From Ehretia macrophylla (lineage: Eukaryota; Streptophyta; Magnoliopsida; Boraginales; Ehretiaceae), in NCBI GenBank assembly GCA_037974665.1, contig CM075769.1:21106139-21170138 (forward strand): a stretch of 64,000 bases of DNA, written 5' to 3'. How positions within the stretch are numbered: the first letter of the stretch is position 1; every line of letters starts with the position of its first letter. The notes beneath the pieces are model-generated. The model was not told the origin of the DNA. It saw only the letters and a program-made list of their open reading frames with translations, and did no database searches. A program made the position numbers and the translations under genes. This document shows, one piece after another, positions 44,458 to 57,489 of this stretch.

Positions 44458-46491
44458 TCATTCGACTGGAGCATTAGCTGAATTTTTTTCCTTTAAAACT
44501 TGTTGAGTGTCAATATCTAGTTCAACAAGATTTTGCGTCCTGCTTTCCGCTGCAATCCAATCTTTACCGCAGACTAGTGTTTCTAAGGAGTCTGGTGCCA
44601 AGTTACTCCTCAACTCACTCAATATCCTGCGACCAAGACTAAAAGCACTTTCCGATGCTACAGTAGACACCGGAATTGTTAGTAGATCACGGGCCATGAT
44701 GCAAAGCACCGGGTACTGACTAGATTGTACTTTCCACCAGGCCAATATATCAAAATCAAGATCAAATTCGTCAGTTGGAGACATAGTTACCAAAAAAAAA
44801 TCTAATTCATTAATATGTGATGATGAAGAACCAGTTTTTGTTTTTTTGAAAAGTTGAAAAAAATTTGTATCAAACTTTTTACTACTACTACTACTTACAG
44901 AACAAGATGAAGAGGAAGTGTCATTAGAATATTGAGCGACATATATATCAAATAATAATTGCAAAGTCGAACAAACTTCGTTCCAAGTTTGATTATCATT
45001 AATGTCATTATTTCTCATATTTTTTTGATATTGTTGTAAAATACTTTCAACAATAGTTTTTTTTTATTCTTGGATCCATAATTGCAGCAATACAGTAAAC
45101 TATAGGCACATTTTCAAAATATTTTGAAAGTTTTTCTTTCATGTCGTGAATTATTTGTTGAAGTACGAAATCATCCATGTTCAGAAAAAACATCAGATAT
45201 TTTCCACAATGCATAAAGTACCATGTTTGATGTAGGATAATATGATCCAGAAAGTAAGTTGGTCATGTCATGAAAAACACTTAAAAAATCACAAAATATG
45301 ATAGCTTTTTCCCAATCTGCATCTTCTATTGATTCATTAGATTGATCTTGTCTAAGTGAATAGTTATAAATTTGTGAAAAAAAGATTTCTATAAGGAATA
45401 AGGCCACTTAACATTTTATATGTAGAATTCCATCTAACTTCCATGTCACCTTGGACATTCTTGGATTTTAATTTGTATTGTTTACATAAATCATGAAATT
45501 CTTGATTTTTGGATGGATTAGATCTAAAAAACCGTACCCCACTTCTAATTTTTTGAATTTGAGGGCGAAGATTATCTAGACCAGCTTTAACACATAAATT
45601 TAAAATATGACAACAACAAGGAATATGAAAAAAATTTCCACTTAAGATCGGTTTACACAAATTTTGAAGTAAACGTATAGAAGAAGTGTTATTGGTAGCA
45701 TTGTCAAAGGAAATGGAAAAAATCTTATCATAAATATTATATTCATCTAAAACTGTTAACATAGAAGTATAAATATTGATACTATTATGTGGATATGGAA
45801 AAATACGGAAAGAAAGTATTCTTTTTTGTAAATGCCAATCAGGGTCAATCCAATGAGCAATTATACACATAAAAGGAAGATCAGTTCTACTACTCCAGCA
45901 ATCACATGTTAAACAAATTTTAGTTGAAAAAGAAGAAAACTTTGATTGTAAAATTTCTTTTCCTTCATTAACAATTGAAACAATTTCTTTTTTCAAAGTA
46001 TTTCATGGAACTCTTACAAAAGCAGGTTGTAAAGCTTTTTTCACATAGGTTTCAAAAGCATGATCTTCACCAAAATTAAATGGCTTTTCATATGCAAGAA
46101 CAAATTTTGCTAATTCTCTCCTATTTACTTCATGTGAATAACAAAAATTAGTTATACAACTGGATGAAGAAATATCTAATTGGGTTTGAATTCCATCATT
46201 AAATAAATTAGGGTGGATACACTCCAAATGTCTTTTTAAAGTACCTGTTCCAAATTTTTTTTTTAAAGAAAATTCTTTTTGACAAATATTACAAGTAGCA
46301 ATTTCTTTTTGTTTATCCTGGGTACAAAATTTCCAAACATCTGAACTTGTACCTCTACCTCCTTTTGGATTACTTATGGGAATAATAGGTGAATTGGAGT
46401 CAAAAAATGATAATGATTGTGATTGTGATTGTGCAATATTTATATTTTCTAATTCAACATGTGGAGTACTGCTTTGTGAGTAAGGATCCAT
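44458..46491 (-). pseudogene. hAT (Ac-like) transposase, broken
   Basis: Minus strand, ATG at 46491. In order: Ser/Gln-rich N-terminus; BED zinc finger (CNICQKEFSL...GTLKRHLECIH, about residues 65-95); RNase H-like core with Asp in LTCDCWSS and in ISFDNATNNTSSI; and, in 44458-45018, the hAT dimerisation region (DILAWWK, YPVL..MARDLLTIPVSTVASE, FSLGRRIL). Breaks: a TGA at about 46004 (probably CGA->TGA, no change of frame), a shift in a T run near 45390, another near 45180 and one in an A run near 45060. The full protein would be about 670 residues, normal for the family. It is inactive as it stands. Confidence 0.92.
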
Positions 46492-47079
46492 GACAATGAA
46501 AATAAATATTCAAATAAAATTACTAGTATAATTATAAAAATACCTCAGCCAAATTCAATTGGAAAAAAGTGGAACTCCTCTTCTTGAAAATAAATTCAGA
46601 CTTGAGAACCTTGAAATTAACTTTGAACAATTGAAATTTAAATCTCGCAAAATAATCAACACTCAAGAATATATAGAGAATTGAGAGAAAGAAGATTGAT
46701 TTGGTGTGAGAAGAATGAAAGATAATTAGGGTATTTATAGAAATTATTTAGAGACTAAACTATAATAAAAAGTTACAAGAATTTAATTTTAAAAAAATTA
46801 ATGAAATAGTCGTTGATGCCAACGGCTATTTCCAAATTTTTAACCCTTTATGGCTTTATCATTTATGTGTTTACCAAGACCAACGACAACAAAGCATAGT
46901 CGTTGGTCTTTTTTTTATTTTTTATTTTGATTATAATAATCTACTTGGCAAATGTTTGTTTTTTTGTGTCAAGTGTCAACGGCTAACTAGCTAAGTTGCC
47001 ATTGGTCTTTTTTTTTTTTAATAAATCTAAATGGCTAGTTGGTAGCTTTCTTTTTTTTTTTCTTTTAATTTTAAACTTT

Positions 47080-47429
47080 AAATTTAAGACTGGGCTCGAG
47101 TTGGGCCTTATTTGGGCTCGAGTTGTGCTCGAGCTGGGCTGGGCTCATGGGCTGAGTTGGGCTGGGCTCATGGGCTGAATTGGGCTGGGCTTATAGGCTG
47201 AGCTGAACTGGGCTGAGCTCATGGGCTGAGCTGGGTTGGGCTCATGGACTGAGCTGAATTAGGCTTGTGTCAAAATGGGTCTGGGCTCAAATGGGCTGGG
47301 TCAAAAATTATATAACCCAGCTTGGCCCACCTATTGTGGTGGGTTGAGCCGAGTCAAGCCCACTTTTAAACGAGCTGGGCTGGGCTTGAATTTTTGTGTG
47401 CTGGGCTGAACTGGGCCTGTGTCAGCCCA
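47080..47429. repeat. Right subterminal GGGCTGAGCTGGGCT repeats of hAT1
   Basis: About 350 bases of GGGCT/GAGCTGGGCTC motifs, more than two dozen, in head-to-tail order. Much longer than on the left side. Confidence 0.8.
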
Positions 47430-48835
47430 GCCCAAATGCCACATCTACACATAGCTCTACATAATTCTTGACACATATCACACATGAAGAATAATGCATA
47501 GTTCATATCTTAGCCACAAAGTCAATAATAATACAAAGAAACAAGTTCAACATTTTTAGAATTTCAGCAGTAGCTAAAATTTGGCAACTTAATTTCCTAG
47601 GTAAATGACCTCAAATTAAACTGATTTTTATATGTACACGAAGCGCTTTGAGTGTAGATAACTCTAAAATCAAACAAAACTCCATTCCGGGCTAAATTCA
47701 TTAAGTTATGACTAAAATAGTACAACTGCGCAAAGTTGTCTAGTTTAGCAACGTTTTCTACCAACCTTTGGTTTTCAATTTTTTAGAAGCTCTAAATAGT
47801 GGAACTAGATCTAACACCAAAAACAAAACTTGCTATAAACTGACCAAGCTATGATCTGTAAAAATTTCAAAAATTTTCAAGTATTTGTACTAGGTTAAAA
47901 GAACCATGAAATTCGACCAAGCAGAACTGTCCAATTCTAGCTCAACTACAGTACCTCTCGGATTTTAGCAATTTCAATCATGTAAATGATTTTTTCCTCA
48001 GAAACTTCCAACATAAAATTGTTCCTCTATGAGTCTAGATTAACATAGAATTTATTCAGAATTTTCCCATAAGATATACCTACTCAAATAGTTTATACAA
48101 TATTACTGCCCTAATCAGTTCTTGTAAGCATAATCACATATATTCTAGTGTAATACATCAATAGCTTACCCAAAAATACATATATATGCCTTATGAACTT
48201 CTGAAATTCAGTTTAAAAGAGACCCTCACCTTAGTTCCTTAAGAAAAGATGATAAGCTCTTGCAAAATTGATCAAAAGTTGAACCTCCAAAGCAAGTTTG
48301 GTTGAGTTGCTTTTGAATCTACCTTCTTTCTCCTTCTTTTTCCTAGTTTTTTTCACAAAATCTCCTCTCTTTTATGCCTTAGAGTGCCGCAGGATTGAGG
48401 GAGGGTCTCGGTAGGTAGAGAATTGTTTTATTTTAAGTAATAAGATTGGAAGAAAAGTCAAGAGTTTAGGTTATCTTAATTTTGCCCCAACTTTTCTTAT
48501 TAGCTTGCACTTGTGTCTTGTTTGTTTTTCTTTCTTTCTTTCTTGGCCGATAGGGTCAATGTACAATTAAACAAATTCTAACTCTAATTCAAGGCTAACT
48601 TAATATCCAAAGTAATATTTTATGTAATTACTCTTTAGCCCCTAAAGTCTCTAATAACTACTAAGTCACCCGAAAGTCAATCTTCTTAATTTCTTGAATC
48701 CTATCTTATTCTAACTTAGTTTCTAGCTTATCTCTAAGCCATACAACATATCATTAAGACCTATATAACACTAGAATGCATGTAATTACACATAATACAA
48801 TAATATTGTACGTAGATTCAGGACCAGGTCTCACA

Positions 48836-49122
48836 TCCTCCCCCTCCCTTAAAAGAATTGCGTCCTCGCAATTTATTTACCTCATAAATAATTTTGGATA
48901 CCGCTGTTCCATTTGGTCCCTTTGCTCCTAGGTAGCTTCTTCTACTCCATGGTTGTTCCATAAAACTTTGACCATAGGAATCTTCTTGGTCCTCAGCTCC
49001 CGATCATGTTCTTCCAATACTCGGACTGGCTTTTCTTCGTAAGATAAGTTCTCTTGTAGTTGTAATGGCTCCGACTCCAATACATGTGAAGGATCGGGGT
49101 TATAACATTGATAAATAGAACA
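48836..49122 (-). pseudogene. pol C-terminus (chromodomain-like tail) of RT4
   Basis: Minus strand: PDPSHVLESEPLQLQENLSY, then KPVRVLEEHDRELRTKKIPM and VKVLWNNHGVEEATWE, the end of integrase and the chromodomain of Tekay-type pol. It is followed by the polypurine tract at 48837-48853 and the 3' LTR. Everything upstream is lost at 49123, where the LTR fragment F3 begins. Confidence 0.75.
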
Positions 49123-50157
49123 TGTCATGCCCTGACTCAACCCTACACTAAAGGTTAAGTCCGGACCCAACAAACAGACAAAATCTCCTCTTTACTGTAG
49201 ACTAATCGGTTACCTGCACATAGAAGAAATAGCCACAATACAATAACCAACATTCATAATAAATCCCATCCTTCGATATCATAACTTCTTCCAACCCTTA
49301 AGGCCATCCAAGCCTTAACTAAGACAAAATAAGGAATACAAGCATGCATTGACATAAGTTAATGAAATTCTATTTTTTAAAACCGCTTATCTTACCACTC
49401 TAAACTTATCTATTTAACTATCTTATATTATAAGTCTACCAACCAACCAACCTCCATTAAACTACACAAGCATGCAACTACTAAGTAATAAAATAAAGAA
49501 TTTAAGTTATTACATGCCATCTATCACTATCAAACATACAAGCCTTAAACTTTAATATAACAATCCTCCGAAGCAATAAAATACACACAAAACCCAAAGG
49601 TCTCAAAAGTAGAACATATACAAAGCAACAACACATTCTTCACATAAGCCAGCATACAAGCACTCCAACCTCAGCAAGTACAAGCAACACAGCAACTCAA
49701 GGCAATGGCTCAGTCTGAACCTTCTCTACCTCCTCTACTGCTAACAGTTAGGGGTCAACCTTATCTCCTCCTGAAACATGTTAAAAGAGGAATGAGCAAC
49801 CACAATTGCTTAGTGAGGGATGAGATACAGTTAACCGGGGCATTTTTGAAAACCTTTTTGTGCAATGCCACAGTTATACACAAGAACAAGCAGTTGTACA
49901 ATATAGAAACAATTATACAATTTAAATACCACACAATAAAAAGGATACAATTGATAACCCTTATCACTCCAATTCTCAAACCATGAACCATGAACCACAA
50001 ACTCAATCTCGATATGCCGGCATCCCAAACACCAATAGGTACTCCGGATGTACCCGATACCTACGACCCAGTGCCCTTGGCAATCTCCAAACCACGCGAA
50101 TGCGAGAATAGCTACGGAGCTAGAGCAACCAACAATGGCAAGCCCAATGCCGCCCAG
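49123..50157 (-). repeat. F3, fragment of an RT6-family LTR
   Basis: Begins TGTCATGCCCTGAC (minus-strand LTR 3' end) and matches S1 for about 1 kb, including the terminal acidic frame region near 49690-49760, which here has a stop after VDP but keeps TEPLP at its end. It is cut at 50157 by F4 in the middle of the GGGCGGCATTGGGC block. Confidence 0.75.
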
Positions 50158-52950
50158 TGTGACACCCTAACCCACCATGTAGCGAATAGTACCTACTTGC
50201 ATGTAATTATGTGTTTACTTTAAATGTTTGGTTATAATTACATGTTTATGTTAAATTATTCATTTATTTACACTATTTTCATATTTCTTGAAATACGTGC
50301 AAACAATATTTAGTAAATTTAAATAAGGCAATTACCTTGGTAAAATAATTATTAGAAATTATTTTATTGCATTTAGATGCTAATTTATATTATTTTCAGT
50401 TAATTGAATAAGTAGCACCCGAGCTCGGGCACGAAACTGAATGGGCTAGTTATATTCTTATAATTACATTTAATAATTATATTTCTTTAATTACACCTAA
50501 ATGGTTTACATGAATAAATACTTATCTTATGTTTATTTGAGTACATTTAATTGACTAGTATTTCCCGAGCCCGAAATTGAGTTTCCTTTTATTTTTTTTT
50601 ATTTTATCTACTTCCATATTGGCCTAATTATTTTATTTCGTGAATTCGTTCAATGTTTCTTTTGTGTATAGCATACCTGGACCTATCATGTAGCACATCA
50701 TACTTAATTGCATATAATTTTGTGTCATCTTAAATGTTGTATGTATGTGATAATTTCATCTTTCTTTGAAAAATATATAGACTACATTCAACTAATTTAT
50801 ATGATAGGGTTAACCTAATATTTTATTATTTACATTATATAAAATTATTTCTTACATTTAATGAATTATTTTCATCATTTAAAAATGAACCCTGAGTCCG
50901 GGGAAAAAATTTAAGCATTTTATTTTGCAAATTTTGTATTTTTCCTTCACTATATACATATTTATGGGCATACATTTATAAATTTTATATGTGTAGCATG
51001 TCAGTAATGTGAATTACAAAAATATTTTGAGTACCGTAGGAATAGTAAAAAAACTGGTTAAACTAATTAAACTATATTAATCTATCTACATGTATTATAT
51101 ATATATATATATGATAACAAGTCAACCAAACAAAACAAAGGAAAAAGAATAGAAATTGAGGCAGAGAACAAACGGGAAAGAAAGAAAAAAAAAGAAAAAG
51201 AAAGAGAAATTTCAAAATCTTGCAATTTGATCTTTGGTGCTTGCATAGGAGTATATTTGAGCTTCTATAGAGCATGTTCAAGCCTTTTCCATCTTGCTTA
51301 GGTAAGGGATTTTGCATTATTTTGCATATTTAATGTTTATATCATTTTAGGAAATTCTTAGATTTGTAGTTAGCTGCTTATGAAATGTTTAATTCTTGCT
51401 TTATATGTTACCTACATGCTATATAGACTATGTTTGTGTAGTTGTTTGGCTTCTTTAATGGTTAATTGCAAATGTTTAGTTGTAGGAGACAATAAATAGT
51501 ATTTTTTTTAGGGTTTCGATAAAACGTGAATTAGAGAATGATTCTATGCTTTAAGTAGGTGCTATAGATGTTAACAAAGATAGATTAATGACCATGTGTA
51601 GTTAATTGGCTCGAAACTTAGTTAAAACGTGAAAATAGCTAACTTTATAAGGGGGTTTTTGGGTCAAACATGAATCCGGCTGGAAATGAACGTTGTATTT
51701 AGTGTTTATAGGGTGAGGTAGTGCTAAATGAGTGGTTATGACACTTAATTGAACATCGGTTAAGTTACTTGTAGTACAAATGCATAAAGGACAAATCAGG
51801 ACTTTTGAGGTAATTGCGGGTTGAAGTATGGTTTCATGGTTTTAAATGGTGCCATAATATGTATTTAGATGTGTAGTATAGTTGGTTTATGAATTGGGAA
51901 ATGTGTAATTTGTTTGTGACTTGATTTGGGTCTTGAGCTAAAGGGGACTTTGGAACAAAATGGGGAACTTGACTTGTTGAATATGTAGTTAGCCTTAGAT
52001 GTGTTAGGAAGCCTTTGAAATGTAATTGTGGTGTGAGTTGGCTAATTGGAATAGGTAGCTGTAGTTAAAATCACCTAAAGGGCTATACGGTATTTTTTAG
52101 TTAATGAGCTGAAAAATGTGATTTCGTGGCATTTAGTTGCATCATAAACTAGTTACATGAGATTAGTGAAGTTAGACTTGAAGTTCTTTATCTTGTGTGA
52201 AGTTTATGGCATGATTATTAAGCATTTGGAAAGAGATATGTTGGACTTCTTGTCAAATGCTTAGTCTTATTGCATAATTAGTTATTTGAATTGCTATAGT
52301 TGCTACATTTGATTGTTAATTAAGTAAACTATAAAGTTAGCTCATCTAGTTAGATGATTATTGATTGTTGTAGTAAAGTAATTGGAATTTATACTATATA
52401 ATCTTAACTTAATGATATTTTGATACTTCCAATGTCTTCTATGCTAACTAATGATGTGGTAGAGTAAACTTTCTAGCTTAATTACATATGGAAAATGAGT
52501 TTGTGTGTATAAGTGAATTGAAGAAGAAAATGAATAGTAACTTGATTCAAGTATTTGAATTTGTTGTTTATGGTGTTTTAGTGTTAATAAGAGTATCATT
52601 TTAACATGTCTTGTAATCTAAAGTAGTTAGTGTATGTTTAATGATCTTAGAGAATATAGAGAATATTGTACATGATTTCACTTTGGATAATGCATGTTAG
52701 AGTTCTTTTAACATGTTTAGTAATTGAGTAATGCTTAGTGTTTAAACGTAGTAGCGTGTATTAAGTGTTTAACTTGAAGGATGTGTGATTCATGTTATCT
52801 TATGAGTTAAGTTGTATATTTGGGCTATATGTATATTAGAGCTAATCATGATAATAGAATTGCAATGGATAATGAAAGTGTTATACTTATATGAATAACT
52901 AGGGGTCGCACATCTGAGTGGATTCAAAGAGGTTTGGAGTAAACCTAAGC
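50158..52950 (+). repeat. F4, 3'-truncated LTR related to RT1
   Basis: Starts TGTGACACCC at 50158, within F3. It shares with RT1 and F2 the donor-like AG/GTAAGGG at about 51299-51307 and several blocks (GGGTCAAACATGAATCCGG, ACTTGTAGTACAAATGCATA). It ends near 52950 at the junction with the RT5 LTR, opposite the GAGCTATTCTTTTAG region of RT1. No coding sequence. Confidence 0.7.
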
Positions 52951-53910
52951 TATGCTCTTAGGTATTTTGAACTACAGCTACCCAAACTAACCCCCAAACG
53001 AGTGCCATAAAAGCATTTTAAGCACCACCATACCCAATAAACACTAACTATGATGTACAATTACACTCAGTTGACGATTTTATGCAAAGCCCCTTTTGAT
53101 TTTAAGCCAATTTCATAAGTTTTCTCAAATTTCAATCAAATAATCACACATAATCACTAATCTATGTTCATTAGCACCTATAGACTCAATAGATAACATA
53201 AACTCAAGCTTATAAGTAATTTTGCACAAAAACCCTAGAAAAAGTACTATTCATCATCTTGTTGAATTTACACTTTGCAAAATTCAATCCAACAAGCCCC
53301 TATACTACACAAATTAAGTCTCTAGAGCATGTAGACAATACTTTGTTGAGGATTCAAGCATAACTTGGCCATAAAACATCAAATCTAGAAAATCAAAGTT
53401 TTGATCAAAAACTTGAAACATGTTTATGCAATTCCCTCACCAAAATAGCTCAATATATGCAAGGAGTAGCCCTAGGAGAACTTGTATCCACTTGCAATTT
53501 GCTTAGTTGAACTCAAGATTGAGGCTTGATGAAGAAATTTTCCTCTTTGACTTGAAGCTCATAGGTTCATGGGGGGACATAGGGGGGATTTTGGCAATTG
53601 TTTTATAAGCTAATGTATAATGTTGGGTAGTATCTAGGATATATAAAAGGTCCATTATGCAATTGGGCCATTATTCATGCAAGACAAGCCCAAAAGAAAG
53701 TTCAAAAGTCCATTTAAATATAGTTGGCCCATTAAAAACATTATTCCACTATTCACTTGATACGGAAATCATTTTTCTAACACACTCTCCCAACATGCAA
53801 TGCACAAAATAACGATGAACTTATCATAAATATATGTTAATGCACGTAGGAAAAATGTAAAATCACATAAATAAAATAATAAAAATTTATCTCCGAGCTC
53901 AGGTGTTATA
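52951..53910 (-). repeat. 3' LTR of RT5 (first about 0.96 kb)
   Basis: On the minus strand starts TATAACACC at 53910 (TG changed to TA), next to polypurine tract AAAGGGGGAGGG (53911-53922). It runs to the junction with F4, where it is cut. Confidence 0.75.
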
Positions 53911-54700
53911 CCCTCCCCCTTTAAACTAACTGCATCCTTGCAATTCTTATATGCTCCGGTGAACAACTCTGGGTATCTGTCTCTTATCTGATCTTCCCGT
54001 TCCGAGCTAGCATCCTCTATCCCATGATGATCCCACAAAACCTTCACCATCGGAATGTTTTTAGTCCGAAGCTCAAGAACCTTCCTATCCACAACCCGAA
54101 TAGGCTTCTCTGTATATGACAAAGTGTCACTGATCTCTAAAGGCTCTAGCTCCAAAATGTGAGAAGGATCTGGCTGATACTTCCTCAACATGGAAAACAT
54201 CATGCAACCTGGCTAAACTCAGAGGCAATGCTAATCTATACACCAAATCATCAACCCTCTCGGTAATTGCAAACAGTCCCACAAACCAAGGACAAAGTTT
54301 GCCCCATTTTCCATGTCGTATCAACCCCTTACGAGGTAAGATTTTCAGAAATACCTGATCACCCACGACAAATTCTAGATCACGTCAATGTATATCAGCA
54401 TAACTCTTTTGTCGGCTCTGAACTGTAAGCATTCTTTTTTTGAAAGTTGCACATTATCAATCATTTTAACCATTTCTACCAACACAGTCAGATCAACAGT
54501 TTTCATCTCTCCAACCTCATCCTAATACAAAGGAGACCTACATTTACGCCCATAAAGTGCCTCAAAAGGTGTCATGCCAATAGTAGCTTGATAACTATTG
54601 TTATAGGCAAATTTTGCAAGTGGCAAATATCTCTCCCAACTCTTACCAAAGTCTAGAATGCAAGCTCATAACATATCTTCTAATATTCTTATAGTTCTTT
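53911..54700 (-). pseudogene. RT5 integrase C-terminal part and chromodomain-like tail
   Basis: DQVFLKILPRKGLIRHGKWG with VDDLVYRLALPLSLARLHDVF (54127-54366) is the GPY/F-like region of integrase. In another frame 53769-54203 gives LRKYQPDPSHILELEPLEI, KPIRVVDRKVLELR and VKVLWDHHGIEDA, the chromodomain-like tail that targets heterochromatin. The frame then runs on into the LTR. Confidence 0.8.
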
Positions 54701-55379
54701 CAGACTAACCATCTGTTTGTGGGTGATATGTTGTGCTGAAGCTCAACTTAGTCCCCAGTGCTTTCTGTAACTTCTGCCAAAATTGATATGTGAATCTGGG
54801 ATCTCTATCTGACATAATACTAGTTAGAGTCCCGTGAAGTCTCAAAATATTCTCAACATACAACTCAGCTAACTTGTCAAGGTTGTCTGATTTCCTCATG
54901 GCAATGAAGTATGATGTTTTTGTCAGTCTGTCTACAACAACCCAAATAGAATCATTACCTTTTTGAGTTCTCGGAAAGTCAGTCACAAAATCCATAGTAA
55001 TATTATCCTATTTCCACTCAAGAATGGCCAATGGTTGTAACAACCCTGCAGGTCTCTGATGTTCAGCTTTAACTTTCTTACAAGTCAAGCATTTAGCTAC
55101 ATAGTCAGCAATTTCTCTTTTCATATTATTCCACTAGAAATTCTGCTTCAAATCCTTGTACATTTTAGTACTGCCTGGGTGGATAGTATACTTGGAACTA
55201 TGTGCCTCTGCAAGGATTTCATTCTTTAATGCTGAATCACTAGGCATACAAATTCTGTTTGTGTACCTGAGATTGCCATCATCATGTAATCTGAAGTCCA
55301 ACTCCCCCCCTTTTGCCTTTTCTTGAATTTTCAATGGTTGAGGATCAGATTGTTGTGCTTCTCTGATTCTTGACAACAA
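54701..55379 (-). pseudogene. RT5 integrase N-terminal and catalytic core
   Basis: 55134-55379 carries the linker and start of the zinc-binding region (NEILAEAHSSKYTIHPGSTK). 54705-54995 carries the core: MDFVTDFPRTQKGNDSIWVV and SDRDPRFTYQFW, with two of the DDE acidic residues. The core is stopped after YHPQTDG by a TAG where SERT follows, best explained by CAG->TAG. Confidence 0.85.
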
Positions 55380-55391
55380 TAAAGACTGAAT

Positions 55392-55509
55392 CTGTAAACT
55401 TACAAATCAGATACCTGATTCATAAGTTTCTAGTTTCCATAAGCATAATTCTGTAAACTTGCAAATAAGATACCTGATTCATAAGTTTCTGGTTTCCATA
55501 AGCATAGTT
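55392..55509 (-). repeat. 59-bp tandem duplication in RT5 pol
   Basis: 55392-55450 and 55451-55509 are copies starting CTGTAAACTT and differing at a few positions. As 59 is not a multiple of three, it shifts the frame between RNase H and integrase. Confidence 0.9.
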
Positions 55510-56192
55510 CTTCCATAGACTCCCAGTTCTTTATAACCAAGTTGGCCACAGTAGCCTTTCGGCTTAAAGCGTCTGCAACAATATTAGCCTTACCTGGCAG
55601 ATAGCTAATGGTGCAATTGTAATCATCCAATAACTTTAACCAGTTCCTCTGCCTCATGTTCAAGTCTTTTTGTGAAAACAAGTATTTATGGCTCTTTTTA
55701 TCAATAAAAATCTCCAATTTATTGCCCCACAAATAGTGACACCATTTCTTTAAAGCAAAGACAATAGTTACTAATTCAAGATCATGCGTAGGGTAGTTAA
55801 GTTCATAAGGATTCAATTTTTTGAAGGCATATGCAATCACCTTTCTATTTTGCATCAATACACAGCCTAAACCCTCTTTAAAAGCATTACTGTAGATCAC
55901 AAAGTTATCGGTCCCCTCAGGTAATGCAAGGATAGGAGCAGTAGTTAATATTTTCTTCAATTCTTGGAAACTAGCCTCATATTTATCATCCCAATTACAC
56001 AACCCTTTTCTTAGTTAGTTGAGTTAAAGGCCCAACAATTTTTGAGAATTTTTTAACAAATCTCCTATAATACCTGGCTAACCCCAGAAAGCTACGGATT
56101 TCTGTTACATTTTTAGGTCGTTTCCATGATAATACTACTTTTATCTTTGCTGGATCAACATAAATTCCATCTTGAGAGATTATATGGCCCAA
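55430..56192 (-). pseudogene. RT5 RT thumb and RNase H
   Basis: 56192-55995: [17 protein letters not shown] and [20 protein letters not shown], the end of RT. 56002-55430: FVIYSNAFKEGLGCVLMQ with the catalytic Asp replaced by Asn (expected SDAS reads SNAF), IAYAFKKLNPYELNYPTHDLE, and ADALSRK. The two parts are in different frames. Confidence 0.88.
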
Positions 56193-56253
56193 GAAAGCAA
56201 CCTCGTTTAACCAGAACTCCTATTTAACTAAATTTAGCAAACAATTTGTGTTC

Positions 56254-56730
56254 CTACAAGGTCTGCAATACAATTCTCAAATGTTGCTCATGCTTAGCCT
56301 CAGATTTCGAATATACCAGTGTATCATCGATGAAAATTACAACAAACTGGTCTAGATATGGTCGAAATACCCTTTGCATCAGATCCATGAAAGCGGCGAG
56401 AGCATTAGTTAATCCCAACGGTAACACAACAAACTCATAGTGACTATACTTTGTTTTGAAGGCTATTTTAGGCACATCTTCTTTTATAATTCTCAGTTGA
56501 TAGTAGCCTTGTCTCAAGTCAAACTTGGAATACACTTTAGCACCTAGTAACTGATCAAACAGTTCTTCAATCAGAGGTAAATGATATTTATTCTTTATTG
56601 TTACCTGATTAAGACCCATGTAATCAATACATAAGCGAAGAGAGCCATCTTTCTTATTGACAAACAATACCGGTGCACCGCAAGGTGAAGAACTAGGCTG
56701 GATAAACCATTTTTCAAGAAAACCCATCAA
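56254..56730 (-). pseudogene. RT5 reverse transcriptase core
   Basis: [53 protein letters not shown] and [12 protein letters not shown]. The FIDD active site is intact, in contrast to RT6, but the normal GLTNAP has become GLTNAL, and the frame is closed on both sides. Confidence 0.9.
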
Positions 56731-57099
56731 CTAAACCTTCAATTCTTGTAATTCAGGGACAGCCATTCTATATGGAGTTCTAGATATAGGGGAAGTCCTT
56801 AGCAACTAGTCAATCACAAATTCTATCTCCCTATTAGGCGGTAAACCCGACAACTCCTCAGGAAATACTCCCAAAAGTACATTCACAATAGGCACCTCAT
56901 TTAGTTTTAATTTATCCCCAGGTCAATTAATCAAATAAGCTAAATATGTTTCGCGACCCTTATCCAACAGTTTAGATGCTTTAATTGAAGAAATTATAGG
57001 GGTTCCAGTTGATTTTTGACTCCCAACTATTTCAATTACAAATTGGTTAGGCATTTCCAGTTTTACAATTTTTTTTCTACAGTCAAGCTGTGCATAATA

Positions 57100-57420
57100 T
57101 CACCCTAACCAATCCATCCCCAGAATGATTTCAAAGTCTCGAAATGGCAGAATGATTAAGTCAGCAGGATATGTGCGACCCTCAATACAAATTTTGCATG
57201 TTTTACAAACAGATTCAGTAATAAACTTGGTGTCCATAGGTATGCCTACCTCAATCTTATAAGGCAATTTATCTATTTTCAAAGCAACAGATTGTACGCA
57301 CATAGGTGTAATAAATGAATGTGTAGCCTTGGTATCAATTAAACCTTCAACTGACTGATTTAAGAAGAAATATACCTTCAACTACTGTAGTCATGTCAAG
57401 AAGCTCCTCCTGATCCAAGG
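57100..57420 (-). pseudogene. RT5 aspartic protease
   Basis: LIDTKATHSFITPMCVQ is the active site, normally DSGA; here DTKA, so the enzyme is dead. [20 protein letters not shown] and MDWL mark the C-terminal half. Confidence 0.85.
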
Positions 57421-57489
57421 CAAACACTCGAGCCTGAGCTCGTTGAGCTGGTACTACACCTACTGCTCTAGTCTATCCAATTTGTCCCA

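Larger units (their letters stand above)
42950..47447 (-). mobile_element. hAT1, complete hAT DNA transposon with decayed transposase
   Basis: 4498 bp. Terminal inverted repeats: TAGAGGTGGCATTTGGGC (42950-42967) and its complement at 47430-47447 with one mismatch. Perfect 8-bp target duplication CACATAGC at 42942-42949 and 47448-47455, the hAT signature. It lies inside the RT4 LTR, so it is younger than RT4. GGGCT-rich subterminal repeats lie at both ends. The minus strand encodes an Ac-type transposase with frame breaks and a second, small BED-finger frame. Confidence 0.96.
41773..48835 (-). repeat. 3' LTR of RT4, split by a hAT element
   Basis: On the minus strand it starts TGTGAGACC at 48835 and ends GGCGTTATA at 41773, where TG...CA has become TA. 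Removing hAT1 and one 8-bp duplication leaves about 2.56 kb. Conserved blocks are present but diverged: GGTTGCAACC near 42826, GGGTATTCCGGATATACCC near 42676, acceptor-like TTTCAG/G near 42392 and donor CTAAG/GTGAGGG near 48232. Confidence 0.85.

Noticed and set aside
51090-51112. (TA)n run and other short simple repeats (near 12280, 43150, 44880, 61285)
   Set aside because: Ordinary microsatellites without further structure.
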